A stretch of DNA of 64,000 bases from Bacteroidaceae bacterium (GCA_017559845.1 JAFYQQ010000014.1:62001-126000); one strand, 5' to 3'; positions 42,139 to 51,080 are shown, counted from the first letter of the stretch. Numbers and translations: made by a program. Notes: generated by a model not told the origin, from the sequence alone.

Positions 42139-45100
42139 ATGAAAAAAATTACATCTCTTCTGTTTGCATTGATTTGTCTTTGCAATACAGCGGTTTGGGC
42201 ACAACCAACTGATTTTGGTGAACCCCTTATTCTTGACGCAGCTCAGTTGAGCAGCCCGTTTAGCGACTCTGCCGAGGGTACAGACATTGGTGCCCTTTGC
42301 GATTTTGATTTCGGAACGTTCTGGCATTCAGACTGGCACGGCGAAGTTGCCGGCGATTACCATTGGCTTCAGATTGAATTGCCCGAGGCAATGGATGGTA
42401 AGATGGTGTTGTGGATCAAGCGCCGTACTACTGATAATGACCACCCCAGCGTGGCTGTGATTACCGGTTCTCTTACCGCCGATTTCGGCATGGAAATTCC
42501 CATTGACACACTGGAACTGGGCAACGCCTCTTCCGGTCAGGAATTCACCACCGGTACATGGGTGATTCCTGAGAAGGTCAAATATCTCCGTTTCACCCCC
42601 ATAAATTGTAGCCCTGAGTTCCGCACATTCTGGCACGCTGCAGAAATCAACCTTTATCAGCCCGGCGAGTTCGAACTGTATCAGAAGCTGATGTCGGATT
42701 TGCTGAACCAGTATGACGCTTATCTGTGGGGCGAAGATTTCAACATCGGTACCTTGCCCGGACAATATACAAATCAGGAAGCCGCAGACGCTTTCCTTGC
42801 CAACTTGAAGTATATCGAGCAGATTTTGGCCGAAGAAGTTGATCGTCCCAGCAACGAAGAAATCGAAGCGCTGATTCAGCAGACTCAGGACTATTGGAAC
42901 GCTTACCAGGCTTCTAAAGTAGAATATACCCTTCCTGCCGACGGTTACTACCGCATCATTGCCAACCTGGATTACTACAAGACCGTGGATACCGGTGAAG
43001 TGGACGAGTTCGGTGAACCCATTACCGAGCGTATCGACGGCATCAAGAAGTCAATGTATGCCAAGATGGACAGTCTGGCTGCATGGCACACCCTGGATAT
43101 GGAAGACTGCCGCGACGTATGGTATATTACCCGCAACGAGGACAATACCGTCAATATGATTAACGCTGCCACAGAAATGGGATTCTATCAAATGGGAAGC
43201 CCCATCAGAATGCACATTGCCGACAGCGCAAAGGTGATGAAGATTGACTGGGCAGGTAAGGAAGAAGTTACCTTCAATGGCGAAACCAAGGAGCGCGACA
43301 TTCTTTACATCCGTAAGGACGGCGATCCCACCAACGGATACTACATCCACCAGTTGAGCCATAGCCGCGGTGCCGGTGAAGGCGATAACCTGTGTGTATG
43401 GAATGCCACATTTACCTACGGCGCACCCTATGACAGCGACAAGGGTACCTCTGAATGGTTCCTGGAGCCCGTGAGCGATGAAGAGGCTCAGGCACTGATT
43501 GAGGCTTACGCCCCCATCAAGAACCACGATGTGCTGGTAATGCAGTATAAGGAAGTGCTGGGCAAGGCTCAGGCTGCCATGAGTGTTGCCAACGAGGCTT
43601 ATACCCAGGCATACATCACCAAGAACGAGCAGTTTAGTTCTCACGTGACCGAACCTAACGAAGGTTCTCTCTCTAACTTGTTGGACGGCAATTCTGACAC
43701 CTTCTGGCACAGCGCATGGAGTAGCGGTTCACGTCCCATGGGAACTCACTTTATTGACATTACATTTGACGAGCCTATCGAAGGCGACATCCACGCATGG
43801 ATTCAGCGCCGCGGCTCCAACAGCAACGATGACAACCCCACCACCTGGAACATTTACGGTTCTAACGAAGAGACCGCTCTGGAAAGCCAGGCCGACTTTG
43901 ACAATGCAGCCGAAGAAGAATGGGCCGGACAGGTAACCGCTGGATGGGAACTGATTAAGGATTCTGTTTCCACTCCCTGGTCAAGCAGCGCACCCACGGT
44001 GGTGACTCCCGACTTCAACGTACCCACTCCTTATAAATATATGCGTTTCGTCTGCATTGGAACTTCTGGTCCCAACTTCCCCGACTATAACAACCGTGGT
44101 TACTTTCACTTGGGCGGATTCCAGATTTACAAGACCCTTGGTAAACCTCAGATTGCGACCATGGGCGAGATTGGCGCTACCATGCTGGCAGAACTTGAAA
44201 AGGCAGCCGGACTGGCCGACGAGGATATTACTATTGACGACCTGAACAGCCTGACTGCTGCTTACGAGGCATTTTATGCCATCCTGAAGGATCCCACTGA
44301 AATGCGCAATACCGTTGCCAAGTATGCCAACTATCCCAACATGTTGGTTATTGGCGAAGAACCCGGTACATGGGATGGCGATGCCGAAGCCAACGCGTTG
44401 GCAGAAATCCTGACCGCTGCCAACGAGTATGACAAGGGTGGCGCTTACGATCAGGCTAAGCTGGACGAGTATGTAACCCTGATAGAGGTCGCAGCCGAGG
44501 CCTTCATGAAGGCCGCAAAGGGTGTCAGCACAGACAAGTGGTACCGTTTCCGCTTCCCCACCGAAGAAACCTATACCAAGAATGGATGGAGCAGCGGAAA
44601 CATCATCCAGAATGAAGGTTACAACATTGGTAATTTGTGGGGACAGTATGTGGCAGTGGCCAGCTTCCTGGAAACTGGTGAATACGAAGGCAATCCCGAC
44701 ATCCTGGTTAAGGAAAACGAGGAAATGCGAGAAGGTAATGCTCTGTTCTTTACCGAAATGGATGACATAAGCAACGAGGATGCTTCTCTGTTTCGTTTCA
44801 TTGCCATCGGCGATACTGCCTATATAATCCAGAATAAGGGTACAGGTCTGTATTTGAACTGTAAGAGCACCAATGACAACGATGTTTCATTGAGTCTGAA
44901 TCCAACAACCTTCCAGATAACTCCCACCGGATACGGTTCAATCCTGTTTGCTGGTAAGTCTCTGGCTGGCGAGAACAAGACTAACCTGCACGCGCAGCGC
45001 TGGAACCACCGTTTGGTAACTTGGGAAGCTACTGATCCCGGCTCTAACTCTGGTTTGTGGTTAGAGACTGTGGCCGACGTGGCTGACGATGTTGCCAAGG

Positions 45101-45780
45101 TCTTCACACGCGACTATGTGGCCGGTCAGATTTATCCCATTTGTAATTCCACTGGTGTGAAGGTGGCTGAGGGCGACGTGGCACTGTACACTGTGGCAGG
45201 CACCTACACCGAGGGTGAAGAGAACTTCCTGGCACTGAACACCATCACAGAGACTCAACCTGGTGTTCCCTACTTTGCTATCGTAGGTACCCCTGATGAT
45301 TACGTAGAAAGCGAAGAGGTTCTGGCAGATGCCTACATCTTCGAGCAGACAGGTACCGGATTTGCGGCAAAGGCTGACAGCATCAACGGTTTGATTGGTA
45401 CATACGAAGCCATGACCGTAGCCAAGGGTGTAGTGGTATTTGATAAGAATACTGCCGCTACAGCAGAAGACAAGGTTGTGGAGAACGAAGACGGTTCATT
45501 TAGCTCTGTAACCAACCGTTCAGTAGGCCGCAATAGTGCTTATCTGAAGTTTGGTTACACTCAGGCTGATCCCGCTGGCACCTACGACTTGGTAATCAAG
45601 ATTGATGGTACTCCCACTATTATGGACGGCATCCAGAATGCACTGGAAAACGTGGCCAAGAGTGGTACCGTATATGACCTGAGCGGACGTCAGGTGAAGA
45701 AGAACGCAACCCTGAACGACCTGAAGGGCCTGGGCCGCGGCATCTACATTCTGAATGGTGTGAAGGTTATGGTTAAGTAA
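42139..45780 (+). CDS. Large secreted protein with discoidin-like domains and sorting-like C-terminal tail
   Basis: A 1213-residue exported protein. The ATG at 42139 gives the signal peptide MKKITSLLFALICLCNTAVW, cut after AQ; an upstream in-frame ATG lies before the promoter. It has two F5/8 type C (discoidin)-like regions, about residues 25-190 and 500-690. Both contain DTFWHS or GTFWHS, and WIKRR or WIQRR followed by N and D residues. Helical FIVAR-like stretches sit between and after, and beta-rich regions lie at about 790-1150. The end is YDLSGRQVKK then IYILNGVKVMVK, the same class of tail as the two secreted proteins at 7-14 kb. Probably cell-surface glycan binding; no catalytic site was recognised. 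Confidence 0.75.
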   Translation: MKKITSLLFALICLCNTAVWAQPTDFGEPLILDAAQLSSPFSDSAEGTDIGALCDFDFGTFWHSDWHGEVAGDYHWLQIELPEAMDGKMVLWIKRRTTDNDHPSVAVITGSLTADFGMEIPIDTLELGNASSGQEFTTGTWVIPEKVKYLRFTPINCSPEFRTFWHAAEINLYQPGEFELYQKLMSDLLNQYDAYLWGEDFNIGTLPGQYTNQEAADAFLANLKYIEQILAEEVDRPSNEEIEALIQQTQDYWNAYQASKVEYTLPADGYYRIIANLDYYKTVDTGEVDEFGEPITERIDGIKKSMYAKMDSLAAWHTLDMEDCRDVWYITRNEDNTVNMINAATEMGFYQMGSPIRMHIADSAKVMKIDWAGKEEVTFNGETKERDILYIRKDGDPTNGYYIHQLSHSRGAGEGDNLCVWNATFTYGAPYDSDKGTSEWFLEPVSDEEAQALIEAYAPIKNHDVLVMQYKEVLGKAQAAMSVANEAYTQAYITKNEQFSSHVTEPNEGSLSNLLDGNSDTFWHSAWSSGSRPMGTHFIDITFDEPIEGDIHAWIQRRGSNSNDDNPTTWNIYGSNEETALESQADFDNAAEEEWAGQVTAGWELIKDSVSTPWSSSAPTVVTPDFNVPTPYKYMRFVCIGTSGPNFPDYNNRGYFHLGGFQIYKTLGKPQIATMGEIGATMLAELEKAAGLADEDITIDDLNSLTAAYEAFYAILKDPTEMRNTVAKYANYPNMLVIGEEPGTWDGDAEANALAEILTAANEYDKGGAYDQAKLDEYVTLIEVAAEAFMKAAKGVSTDKWYRFRFPTEETYTKNGWSSGNIIQNEGYNIGNLWGQYVAVASFLETGEYEGNPDILVKENEEMREGNALFFTEMDDISNEDASLFRFIAIGDTAYIIQNKGTGLYLNCKSTNDNDVSLSLNPTTFQITPTGYGSILFAGKSLAGENKTNLHAQRWNHRLVTWEATDPGSNSGLWLETVADVADDVAKVFTRDYVAGQIYPICNSTGVKVAEGDVALYTVAGTYTEGEENFLALNTITETQPGVPYFAIVGTPDDYVESEEVLADAYIFEQTGTGFAAKADSINGLIGTYEAMTVAKGVVVFDKNTAATAEDKVVENEDGSFSSVTNRSVGRNSAYLKFGYTQADPAGTYDLVIKIDGTPTIMDGIQNALENVAKSGTVYDLSGRQVKKNATLNDLKGLGRGIYILNGVKVMVK

Positions 45781-45804
45781 TCTGATAGTTGCTTACTTTC
45801 AATA

Positions 45805-45840
45805 GAGAAGGCTCTCCGGTAAGGAGGGCCTTCTCCTTTT
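45805..45840 (+). terminator. Intrinsic terminator after the 1213-residue protein gene
   Basis: A 13-bp stem with one wobble (45805-45817 with 45823-45835) and a short loop is followed by CTTTT. It lies 25 bases after the stop codon. Confidence 0.88.
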
Positions 45841-45886
45841 GAGAGAACATAAAAAAACTTTACACAAAAAATAGCAAAAAGTAACA

Positions 45887-45958
45887 CTTAAGTGTTTCTG
45901 CAAAATCACTTAAGTGTTACTTCGGAAAGACTTAAGAAAAACTCAAGAAACACTTAAG
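45887..45958. repeat. 22-bp phased CTTAAG array
   Basis: The palindrome CTTAAG begins at 45887, 45909, 45931 and 45953, exactly 22 bases apart. A one-base variant (CTCAAG) sits at the half-step, 45942. Flanking bases often extend the palindrome to ACTTAAGT, but the spacers differ in sequence. This is the first repeat in the 1215-base gap 45781-46995. Confidence 0.88.
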
Positions 45959-46169
45959 TCTTTTTTTGCGTATTTTCTAGGGAAATTTTACAAGATTGTA
46001 TCCTCTTGATTATAAGAAGATTGAAAGTTTTCTTCATTTCTTCCCTTGCACCAAAATCTCCTTTTTTTGTTTTTTGACAAATCGAAGGTAATGGCACGCC
46101 GATGACCGAAGAATTTTGAGCAGTGAGTTTTTGGATTAGACAGAAGAACATAAGAACATGTTTTTCGTT

Positions 46170-46222
46170 CCATCGGATATGCCATCCGATGGTGTAGAGG
46201 TGGGGATTTGCAATCCCCGCCT
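46170..46222. repeat. Pair of REP-like palindromes
   Basis: CCATCGGAT (46170-46178) pairs with ATCCGATGG (46184-46192). Next to it AGGTGGGGATT (46198-46208) pairs with AATCCCCGCCT (46212-46222). Short paired GC-rich palindromes of this form resemble REP elements mobilised by REP-associated transposases in Bacteroidetes. No such transposase is in the window. Confidence 0.6.
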
Positions 46223-46335
46223 ATGCTCTCGGATCATAGACCCTTATACCCAGAAACAGCGAATGACATCTTCGCCGTGACAAATTATAACCCAATGTAC
46301 TCTCTTCGGACGCTGCACGCAGACGTCCCTACTCC

Positions 46336-46370
46336 CTCATTGCTCATTACTCAATGCTCATCGCTCACTG
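46336..46370. repeat. Heptamer array CTCATNG, five copies
   Basis: Five consecutive 7-base units (CTCATTG, CTCATTA, CTCAATG, CTCATCG, CTCACTG), the same family as at 5141 and 46961, here without an adjoining gene end. Confidence 0.75.
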
Positions 46371-46475
46371 TCAAACATTTTTACCTTTGCCCTTCCTGCA
46401 TACATAGGTACCAAAATGAACAAAAATCATTTAAAACAGTTCAAAAAGGCACATAAATGAATGGCTAAAATAGCC

Positions 46476-46569
46476 CAACTGGAAAAAAATAATTTCTCAG
46501 TTGAAAAAAAATATTTTTCCAGTTGGGAAGTTATTTTTTCGCAACTGGGCGTTTCCAACTTCCTAACTG
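46476..46569. repeat. Second 22-bp phased CAGTTG / CAACTG array
   Basis: CAACTG at 46476, CAGTTG at 46498 and 46520, CAACTG at 46542 and TAACTG at 46564 are each exactly 22 bases apart. Core word, phase and A/T-rich spacers match the array at 15773-15892, 30 kb away. The order of orientations differs. Confidence 0.88.
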
Positions 46570-46676
46570 GAATTCCCAAATTCCTCCCGTTTGTAAAAAG
46601 TTTTTTATCCAATGGAAGGAACAAGGCGTGGCGGGCGTTGTAGGCCGTGGGAGAGTGGTTGCCTTGGATCATAAAG

Positions 46677-46946
46677 ATGTCTGGAAGACGTGGTTTTGGG
46701 GCCTTGGGTGTTTAATGGGTATAAAAGAATGGCGTCTGGAGGACGCGAATCGGTGGTGTGGGGTTGCCGTTCCTCGTCTTCCAGACGCCAGTTTGTGTTC
46801 TTGTCATATTTCCACGGGCTTGAAAGCCCGCGGCTATTCGTTTTCCCGTCTTCCAGACGGCTTTTCGCTCACGGCTCATCATAACGACAGCGAGCCTTTG
46901 CTTGTACCTGTCCTCGGTGAGATCCTGAAACGAGTTCAGGATGACG
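46677..46946. repeat. Cluster of short palindromes (GTCTNNNAGAC, CCACGGGCTT hairpin, ATCCTGAA hairpin)
   Basis: GTCTGGAAGACG or its complement or close variants occur near 46680, 46733, 46777 and 46847, the last as the perfect palindrome CCGTCTTCCAGACGG. CCACGGGCTT (46812-46821) pairs with AAGCCCGCGG (46824-46833). ATCCTGAA (46922-46929) pairs with TTCAGGAT (46935-46942). The elements are probably REP/BIME-like; no coding frame fits. Confidence 0.6.
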
Positions 46947-46960
46947 ATTGGAGGATTCGA

Positions 46961-47001
46961 TCATCGCTCACCGCTCATCGCTCACAACTCATAGCTCAAA
47001 G
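46961..47001. repeat. Heptamer array containing the S46 peptidase stop codon
   Basis: Six units of 7 bases (TCATCG then CTCACCG, CTCATCG, CTCACAA, CTCATAG, CTCAAAG). On the minus strand the first unit supplies the TGA stop codon of the peptidase gene and every later unit gives another TGA in a rotating frame. Confidence 0.78.
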
Positions 47002-49137
47002 TCCCATTTCGCGGATAAGGTGGGGTGCGTGTCCCCATTTCTCTATGAGGAACAGAACAAAGCGGATATCCACGCCGATACAGCGCTGCAGGTCGCTGTT
47101 GAAGCTGATGTCGCCGCTCATGGCTTCCCAGTTTCCGTCGAAGGCCAGTCCAATGAGCTCGCCGCGTCCGTTGAACATGGGGCTGCCGGAGTTTCCACCG
47201 GTGATGTCGTTGTTGCTGATGAAGCAGAGCTGCATCTCTCCGGTATGCTTGTCGGCATATCGTCCCCATTCGCCCTTTTGCATCAGCGCCACGATGTCGT
47301 CTTCCAACTTGTAGTCCTCAATTTCCTTCTGCTTGGCGGCCTTGTCCAGCAGGCTCTGTGCGTTGGTGAAGTAGTCGAACTTCTTGCCGCCTGCAGTGTA
47401 GTCCTGGATGAAACCGTAGCTCAGACGCATGGTGAAGTTGGCGTCGCTGTAGTGCGGGTTTTCCTGATCCATCTCCAGCAGCGCCTGGGTGAGCAGATGC
47501 TCGTTGAAGGTGATGATACGTCCCTCCTCGCGCATGCTCTGCTGTATCTGCATGAGCTTGTTGGGGATAATCTTGCACAATTTGAAGGCGGGGTCTGTCT
47601 CGCGCAGGCTGCTGTCTGCCAGCAGTCGGTCCAGACAGTCGGCCTCCTTGCAGATGGTCTTCTCAAAGAGGTGGCGTGTGTAGGCTTTGCAGTCACCGCC
47701 GAATTCTTTGTCAATGATGTTGTAGCACTCGGGCAGGAACTTGGCAGCAACCTGCTGGCGGTAGTTCTCTAGCAGCACACCCATGGTCTCCTGGTCCAGA
47801 CGTGCGTCATAGTCTTTAAAGAAGCGCTGTATGGACTCGCGGGTGGATTCAATCTGTTCCTTTCCAGCATCCTGTGATATGCGGCTCAGCATGCTGGCTA
47901 TGCGGTAGATCTCTATGCCGCGCATGAAGGTCTCGTTGTAATAACCGCTGGCGTGTACAGCCTCGCGGCGGTTGGCATAAGCCTGTTCCAGTTGTGTGAA
48001 CATCTCACCGAAACGGCGTGTCAGCTCCTTGTCGCCCTTGAACCATTGTGCCAAACGTTTTTCAAGTGCTTGCTTCTGGCCGATGACGTTGAGGTCGGCA
48101 ATGGCCTTGTTCATGCCGATGGAGTTTTTCCAGTAGTTGCTGCTGCTGGCGTATTTGCTGGCATACTTGATTCCGGTGGCTCGGTCTGCGTCCATCCATT
48201 TCTTCCAGACTTCTTGTTTCTTTCCACGTACTTGTATGGTGGATATGTTGCGGTCGTTTACGCGTTCGCTGATTCCCCACGAGCTGAGATAGCGGCTGGT
48301 GCTGCCGGGATAGCCCACGGTCATGCAGTAGTCGCCGGGACGGTATCCGTCAATGCTCACTTTGGCATATCGCTTGGGCTTCAGTGGCACGTTGTCCTTG
48401 CTGTATTCTGCGGGCTCGCCGTTCTTGTCTGCATAGATGCGGAACATGCTGAAGTCGCAGGTTTGGCGGGGCCACATCCAGTTGTCCGTGTCGCCGCCGA
48501 ACTTACCCAGCGTCTGTGTGGCGGTGAAGACCAGGCGCACGTCGCGATAGGTCTTGTACTTCGATACATAGAATGCGTTACCGCCGTAGTAGCTTCTTAC
48601 CATGCAGTCCATGCCCGGATTGGCACGACTGTATTCGCGCTCCACAGCGCTGCAGATGGAGTCGGTTTTGGTGTTGTTGATTTCCCTTGCGGGGATGGTG
48701 GGGTTGGCACGGTAGATGCTGTCCAGGGCGGTCATGATGCGCGAGGTGCATTCCTCGGTGCTTTGCAGAAAACGCACGAACAGACCCTCGGCGGGGCGTT
48801 CCTCTTCCATATTCTTTGCCACGAATCCGTTGGCCAGAATGTCATCTTCAGGGGTAGAAAGTGCCTGGATGGCACCGAAACCGCAGTGGTGGTTGGTGAA
48901 CACCAGTCCGTTGGGGCTGACAACAACGCCGGAACAGAAGTCGCCGAAGTCGACTACGGCATCTTTGAGGCTTACGCCGTCGGGGTTGTACAGTTCTGAG
49001 GGTGTCAGGGTCAGACCCAGCCCTTTCATGATGTCGGCTGTTTTCTGGTCTATACGGTTCAGCATCCACATGCCTTCGTCGGCGTGCAGATGCAAACAGC
49101 CAGCCGCCAGCAGGGCGGCGGCAAGGATTTTCTTCAT
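46996..49137 (-). CDS. S46 family dipeptidyl peptidase, DPP7-like
   Basis: 713-residue periplasmic exopeptidase that releases N-terminal dipeptides, important for peptide feeding in asaccharolytic and gut Bacteroidetes. The ATG at 49137 gives the signal MKKILAAALLAAGCLHLHAD. The chymotrypsin-like fold has the catalytic His in VFTNHHCGFGAIQ, Asp likely in GGDTDNWMWPRQTCDF, and Ser in DITGGNSGSPMFNGRGE. The P1-pocket segment reads AFDGNWEAMSGD. Gly after FD is as in DPP7 (hydrophobic P1) rather than the Arg of DPP11 (acidic P1); this assignment is inference. The gene begins 34 bases after deaD on the same strand. Confidence 0.9.
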   Translation of the reverse strand: MKKILAAALLAAGCLHLHADEGMWMLNRIDQKTADIMKGLGLTLTPSELYNPDGVSLKDAVVDFGDFCSGVVVSPNGLVFTNHHCGFGAIQALSTPEDDILANGFVAKNMEEERPAEGLFVRFLQSTEECTSRIMTALDSIYRANPTIPAREINNTKTDSICSAVEREYSRANPGMDCMVRSYYGGNAFYVSKYKTYRDVRLVFTATQTLGKFGGDTDNWMWPRQTCDFSMFRIYADKNGEPAEYSKDNVPLKPKRYAKVSIDGYRPGDYCMTVGYPGSTSRYLSSWGISERVNDRNISTIQVRGKKQEVWKKWMDADRATGIKYASKYASSSNYWKNSIGMNKAIADLNVIGQKQALEKRLAQWFKGDKELTRRFGEMFTQLEQAYANRREAVHASGYYNETFMRGIEIYRIASMLSRISQDAGKEQIESTRESIQRFFKDYDARLDQETMGVLLENYRQQVAAKFLPECYNIIDKEFGGDCKAYTRHLFEKTICKEADCLDRLLADSSLRETDPAFKLCKIIPNKLMQIQQSMREEGRIITFNEHLLTQALLEMDQENPHYSDANFTMRLSYGFIQDYTAGGKKFDYFTNAQSLLDKAAKQKEIEDYKLEDDIVALMQKGEWGRYADKHTGEMQLCFISNNDITGGNSGSPMFNGRGELIGLAFDGNWEAMSGDISFNSDLQRCIGVDIRFVLFLIEKWGHAPHLIREMGL

Positions 49138-49171
49138 TTGCATAAGATGTAGTGTGTTGTTTTTATTGGGT

Positions 49172-51064
49172 TTATTTCTTCTTGGGCTTTCTTCTTGCCC
49201 ATCCTTCTTCATCGCCGCCCTTGTTTTTCTTCATGTCGGGGTTGAGGAACGCCAGCCAGTCTTCCTTGGCATATTTTTTTCCGCGCGGACTGGTGTATCC
49301 TCTTTCCTCGCGACTGGGCTTTTTCTTTGAGGATTTTTCCTGTGCGGGTTTCTCGGCTCTGTCCTTCTTGCGTGCCTTGGTGGCTGAGGGAGCGTTGCCC
49401 TTCTCACCGCGGTCGGCATAGTCGGCCACCACGCTGCGTCCCTTCACCGTTACGCCGTGCTTCAGACCCTTGACTACGCGGTCGGCATCCGCTTCGGCCA
49501 CTTCCACAAAGGAGAAGTTCTTCATCAAGTCTATGCGGCCAATCTCCACCTTGTTGCCCTTCACGTTGTTGTTGATGAGGCCAATGATCTCACGGGCGAA
49601 CTGTCCGTCAATCTTACCCACGTTGAGGAACAGCCTTACATATCCTTCTTCCGCGGTGCGGTCTCCGCGTTTGCGTCCGCCCTCGGCCTTTCCTCCCTTC
49701 TTGCCGTCTTTACCCTTTGCCTGGGTCACGTTCTCTATTTCGGGTGCGTTGGCATAGTATTGCAGGAAGCGTCCGAACTCGCGGCTCAGTACGCGCTTGA
49801 TGAGGTCTTCCTTGTCCAACCACTCCCATCGCTTTGCCACTTCGGGCAGGAAGGGGGCAATTTCTTCCTCGTCGATCTCCACGCGTTCAATCTCGTCAAT
49901 GACATGATAGAGTTGCTTGGCGCAGATGTCTTTGGGCTCGGGCAGGACACCTTTGACAAACTCTTTCTGAATGATGCGCTCCACCTGCTTTATCTTGTTC
50001 TTCTCCTTTACGTGCACAATGCAGATGCTGGTTCCCTTTTTTCCGGCGCGTCCTGTACGTCCGCTGCGGTGGGTATAGCTTTCCGTGTCGTCGGGCATGC
50101 CATAGTTGATGACGTGGGTCAGGTCGTTCACGTCCAGGCCGCGTGCTGCCACATCGGTGGCAATGAGCAGTTGGGTGCGGTGTTTGCGGAACTTCTGCAT
50201 GGTGAGGTCACGCTGTTGCTGGCTCAGTTCGCCATGCAGGGCATCGGCGTTGTATCCGTCGCGTATCAGATTGTCCGCCACCTCCTGTGTCTCCATTCGG
50301 GTACGGCAGAAGATGATGGCGTAGATGCGGGGATAGAAGTCCACAATGCGCTTCAATGCCAGGTATTTGTCTTTGGCGTGAACCATATAATAGATGTGGT
50401 TTACGCTTTCGGCTCCTTCGTTTCTGCTTCCCACTTGTATGGTGTGCGGGCTGTGCAGGTAGTTTTTGGCAATGCGTTCGATTTCCTTGCTCATGGTGGC
50501 GCTGAAAAGCAATGTGCTACGCTCCTGGGGAACGCCCTCAAGGATTGCGTCCAGATCCTCCTGGAATCCCATGCTGAGCATTTCGTCCGCCTCGTCCAAG
50601 ACCACATGACTGATGTTGGAAAGCTGTGCCACGCCACGTTTCATAAGGTCAAGCAGTCGGCCCGGTGTGGCTACAATGATGTCCACTCCTGCCTTCAAAG
50701 CACGAATCTGCGGTTCAATGTTGGCACCGCCATAGACAGCCAGAATGCGCAGCGAGGGCATGTGCTTGGAGAAACCCTCAAGATCATCGGCAATCTGCAG
50801 GCAAAGCTCACGGGTAGGACTGAGAATAAGCGCCTTTGGTCCGCGGGCTTCCACCGAGCGCAGTTTTTCCAGCACAGGAAGTCCGTATGCTGCGGTCTTT
50901 CCGGTTCCGGTTTGTGCCAATGCAATCAAATCAACGTTGGGGGTGTCTTGGGATAGTAACCAGGGAATCACCTCTTCCTGAACAGGCATGGGGTGTTCGT
51001 ACCCCTGCTCTTCAATGGCTTGCAACAATTCTTCGCACAAGCCTAATTCTGCAAAAGTCTTCAT
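49172..51064 (-). CDS. deaD: DEAD-box ATP-dependent RNA helicase with DbpA-type RNA-binding domain
   Basis: 630-residue cytosolic RNA helicase from the ATG at 51064, beginning MKTFAELGLCEELLQAIEEQ, the Q-motif region. Walker A is AQTGTGKTAAYG; the DEAD box is VVLDEADEML; SAT is LFSATMS; the C-terminal RecA domain has TDVAARGLDV and HRSGRTGRAGKKG. At about 480-560 an RRM-like DbpA/CsdA domain (RLFLNVGKIDGQFAREI, NFSFVEVAEADADRVVKGLK) is followed by a Lys/Arg-rich tail. It is probably involved in ribosome assembly or cold adaptation. It diverges from the patatin gene; both promoters lie in the 87-base gap. Confidence 0.94.
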   Translation of the reverse strand: MKTFAELGLCEELLQAIEEQGYEHPMPVQEEVIPWLLSQDTPNVDLIALAQTGTGKTAAYGLPVLEKLRSVEARGPKALILSPTRELCLQIADDLEGFSKHMPSLRILAVYGGANIEPQIRALKAGVDIIVATPGRLLDLMKRGVAQLSNISHVVLDEADEMLSMGFQEDLDAILEGVPQERSTLLFSATMSKEIERIAKNYLHSPHTIQVGSRNEGAESVNHIYYMVHAKDKYLALKRIVDFYPRIYAIIFCRTRMETQEVADNLIRDGYNADALHGELSQQQRDLTMQKFRKHRTQLLIATDVAARGLDVNDLTHVINYGMPDDTESYTHRSGRTGRAGKKGTSICIVHVKEKNKIKQVERIIQKEFVKGVLPEPKDICAKQLYHVIDEIERVEIDEEEIAPFLPEVAKRWEWLDKEDLIKRVLSREFGRFLQYYANAPEIENVTQAKGKDGKKGGKAEGGRKRGDRTAEEGYVRLFLNVGKIDGQFAREIIGLINNNVKGNKVEIGRIDLMKNFSFVEVAEADADRVVKGLKHGVTVKGRSVVADYADRGEKGNAPSATKARKKDRAEKPAQEKSSKKKPSREERGYTSPRGKKYAKEDWLAFLNPDMKKNKGGDEEGWARRKPKKK

Positions 51065-51072
51065 ATTGGGTG

Positions 51073-51080
51073 CAAAGGTA
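51073..51080 (-). promoter_or_regulatory. -7 box for deaD
   Basis: The minus strand reads TACCTTTG, followed by C, matching TAnnTTTG, 9 bases upstream of the start codon. The leader would be very short. Confidence 0.45.

Noticed and set aside
46921-46946. ATCCTGAA...TTCAGGAT hairpin as a terminator of the S46 peptidase gene
   Set aside because: It lies 50 bases beyond the stop with no T tract on the minus strand. It looks like a dispersed repeat found in many genomes.
46523-47314. Plus-strand reading frame of over 260 codons overlapping the S46 peptidase gene
   Set aside because: It has no domain, covers repeat-rich DNA, and continues antisense to a well-supported peptidase gene.
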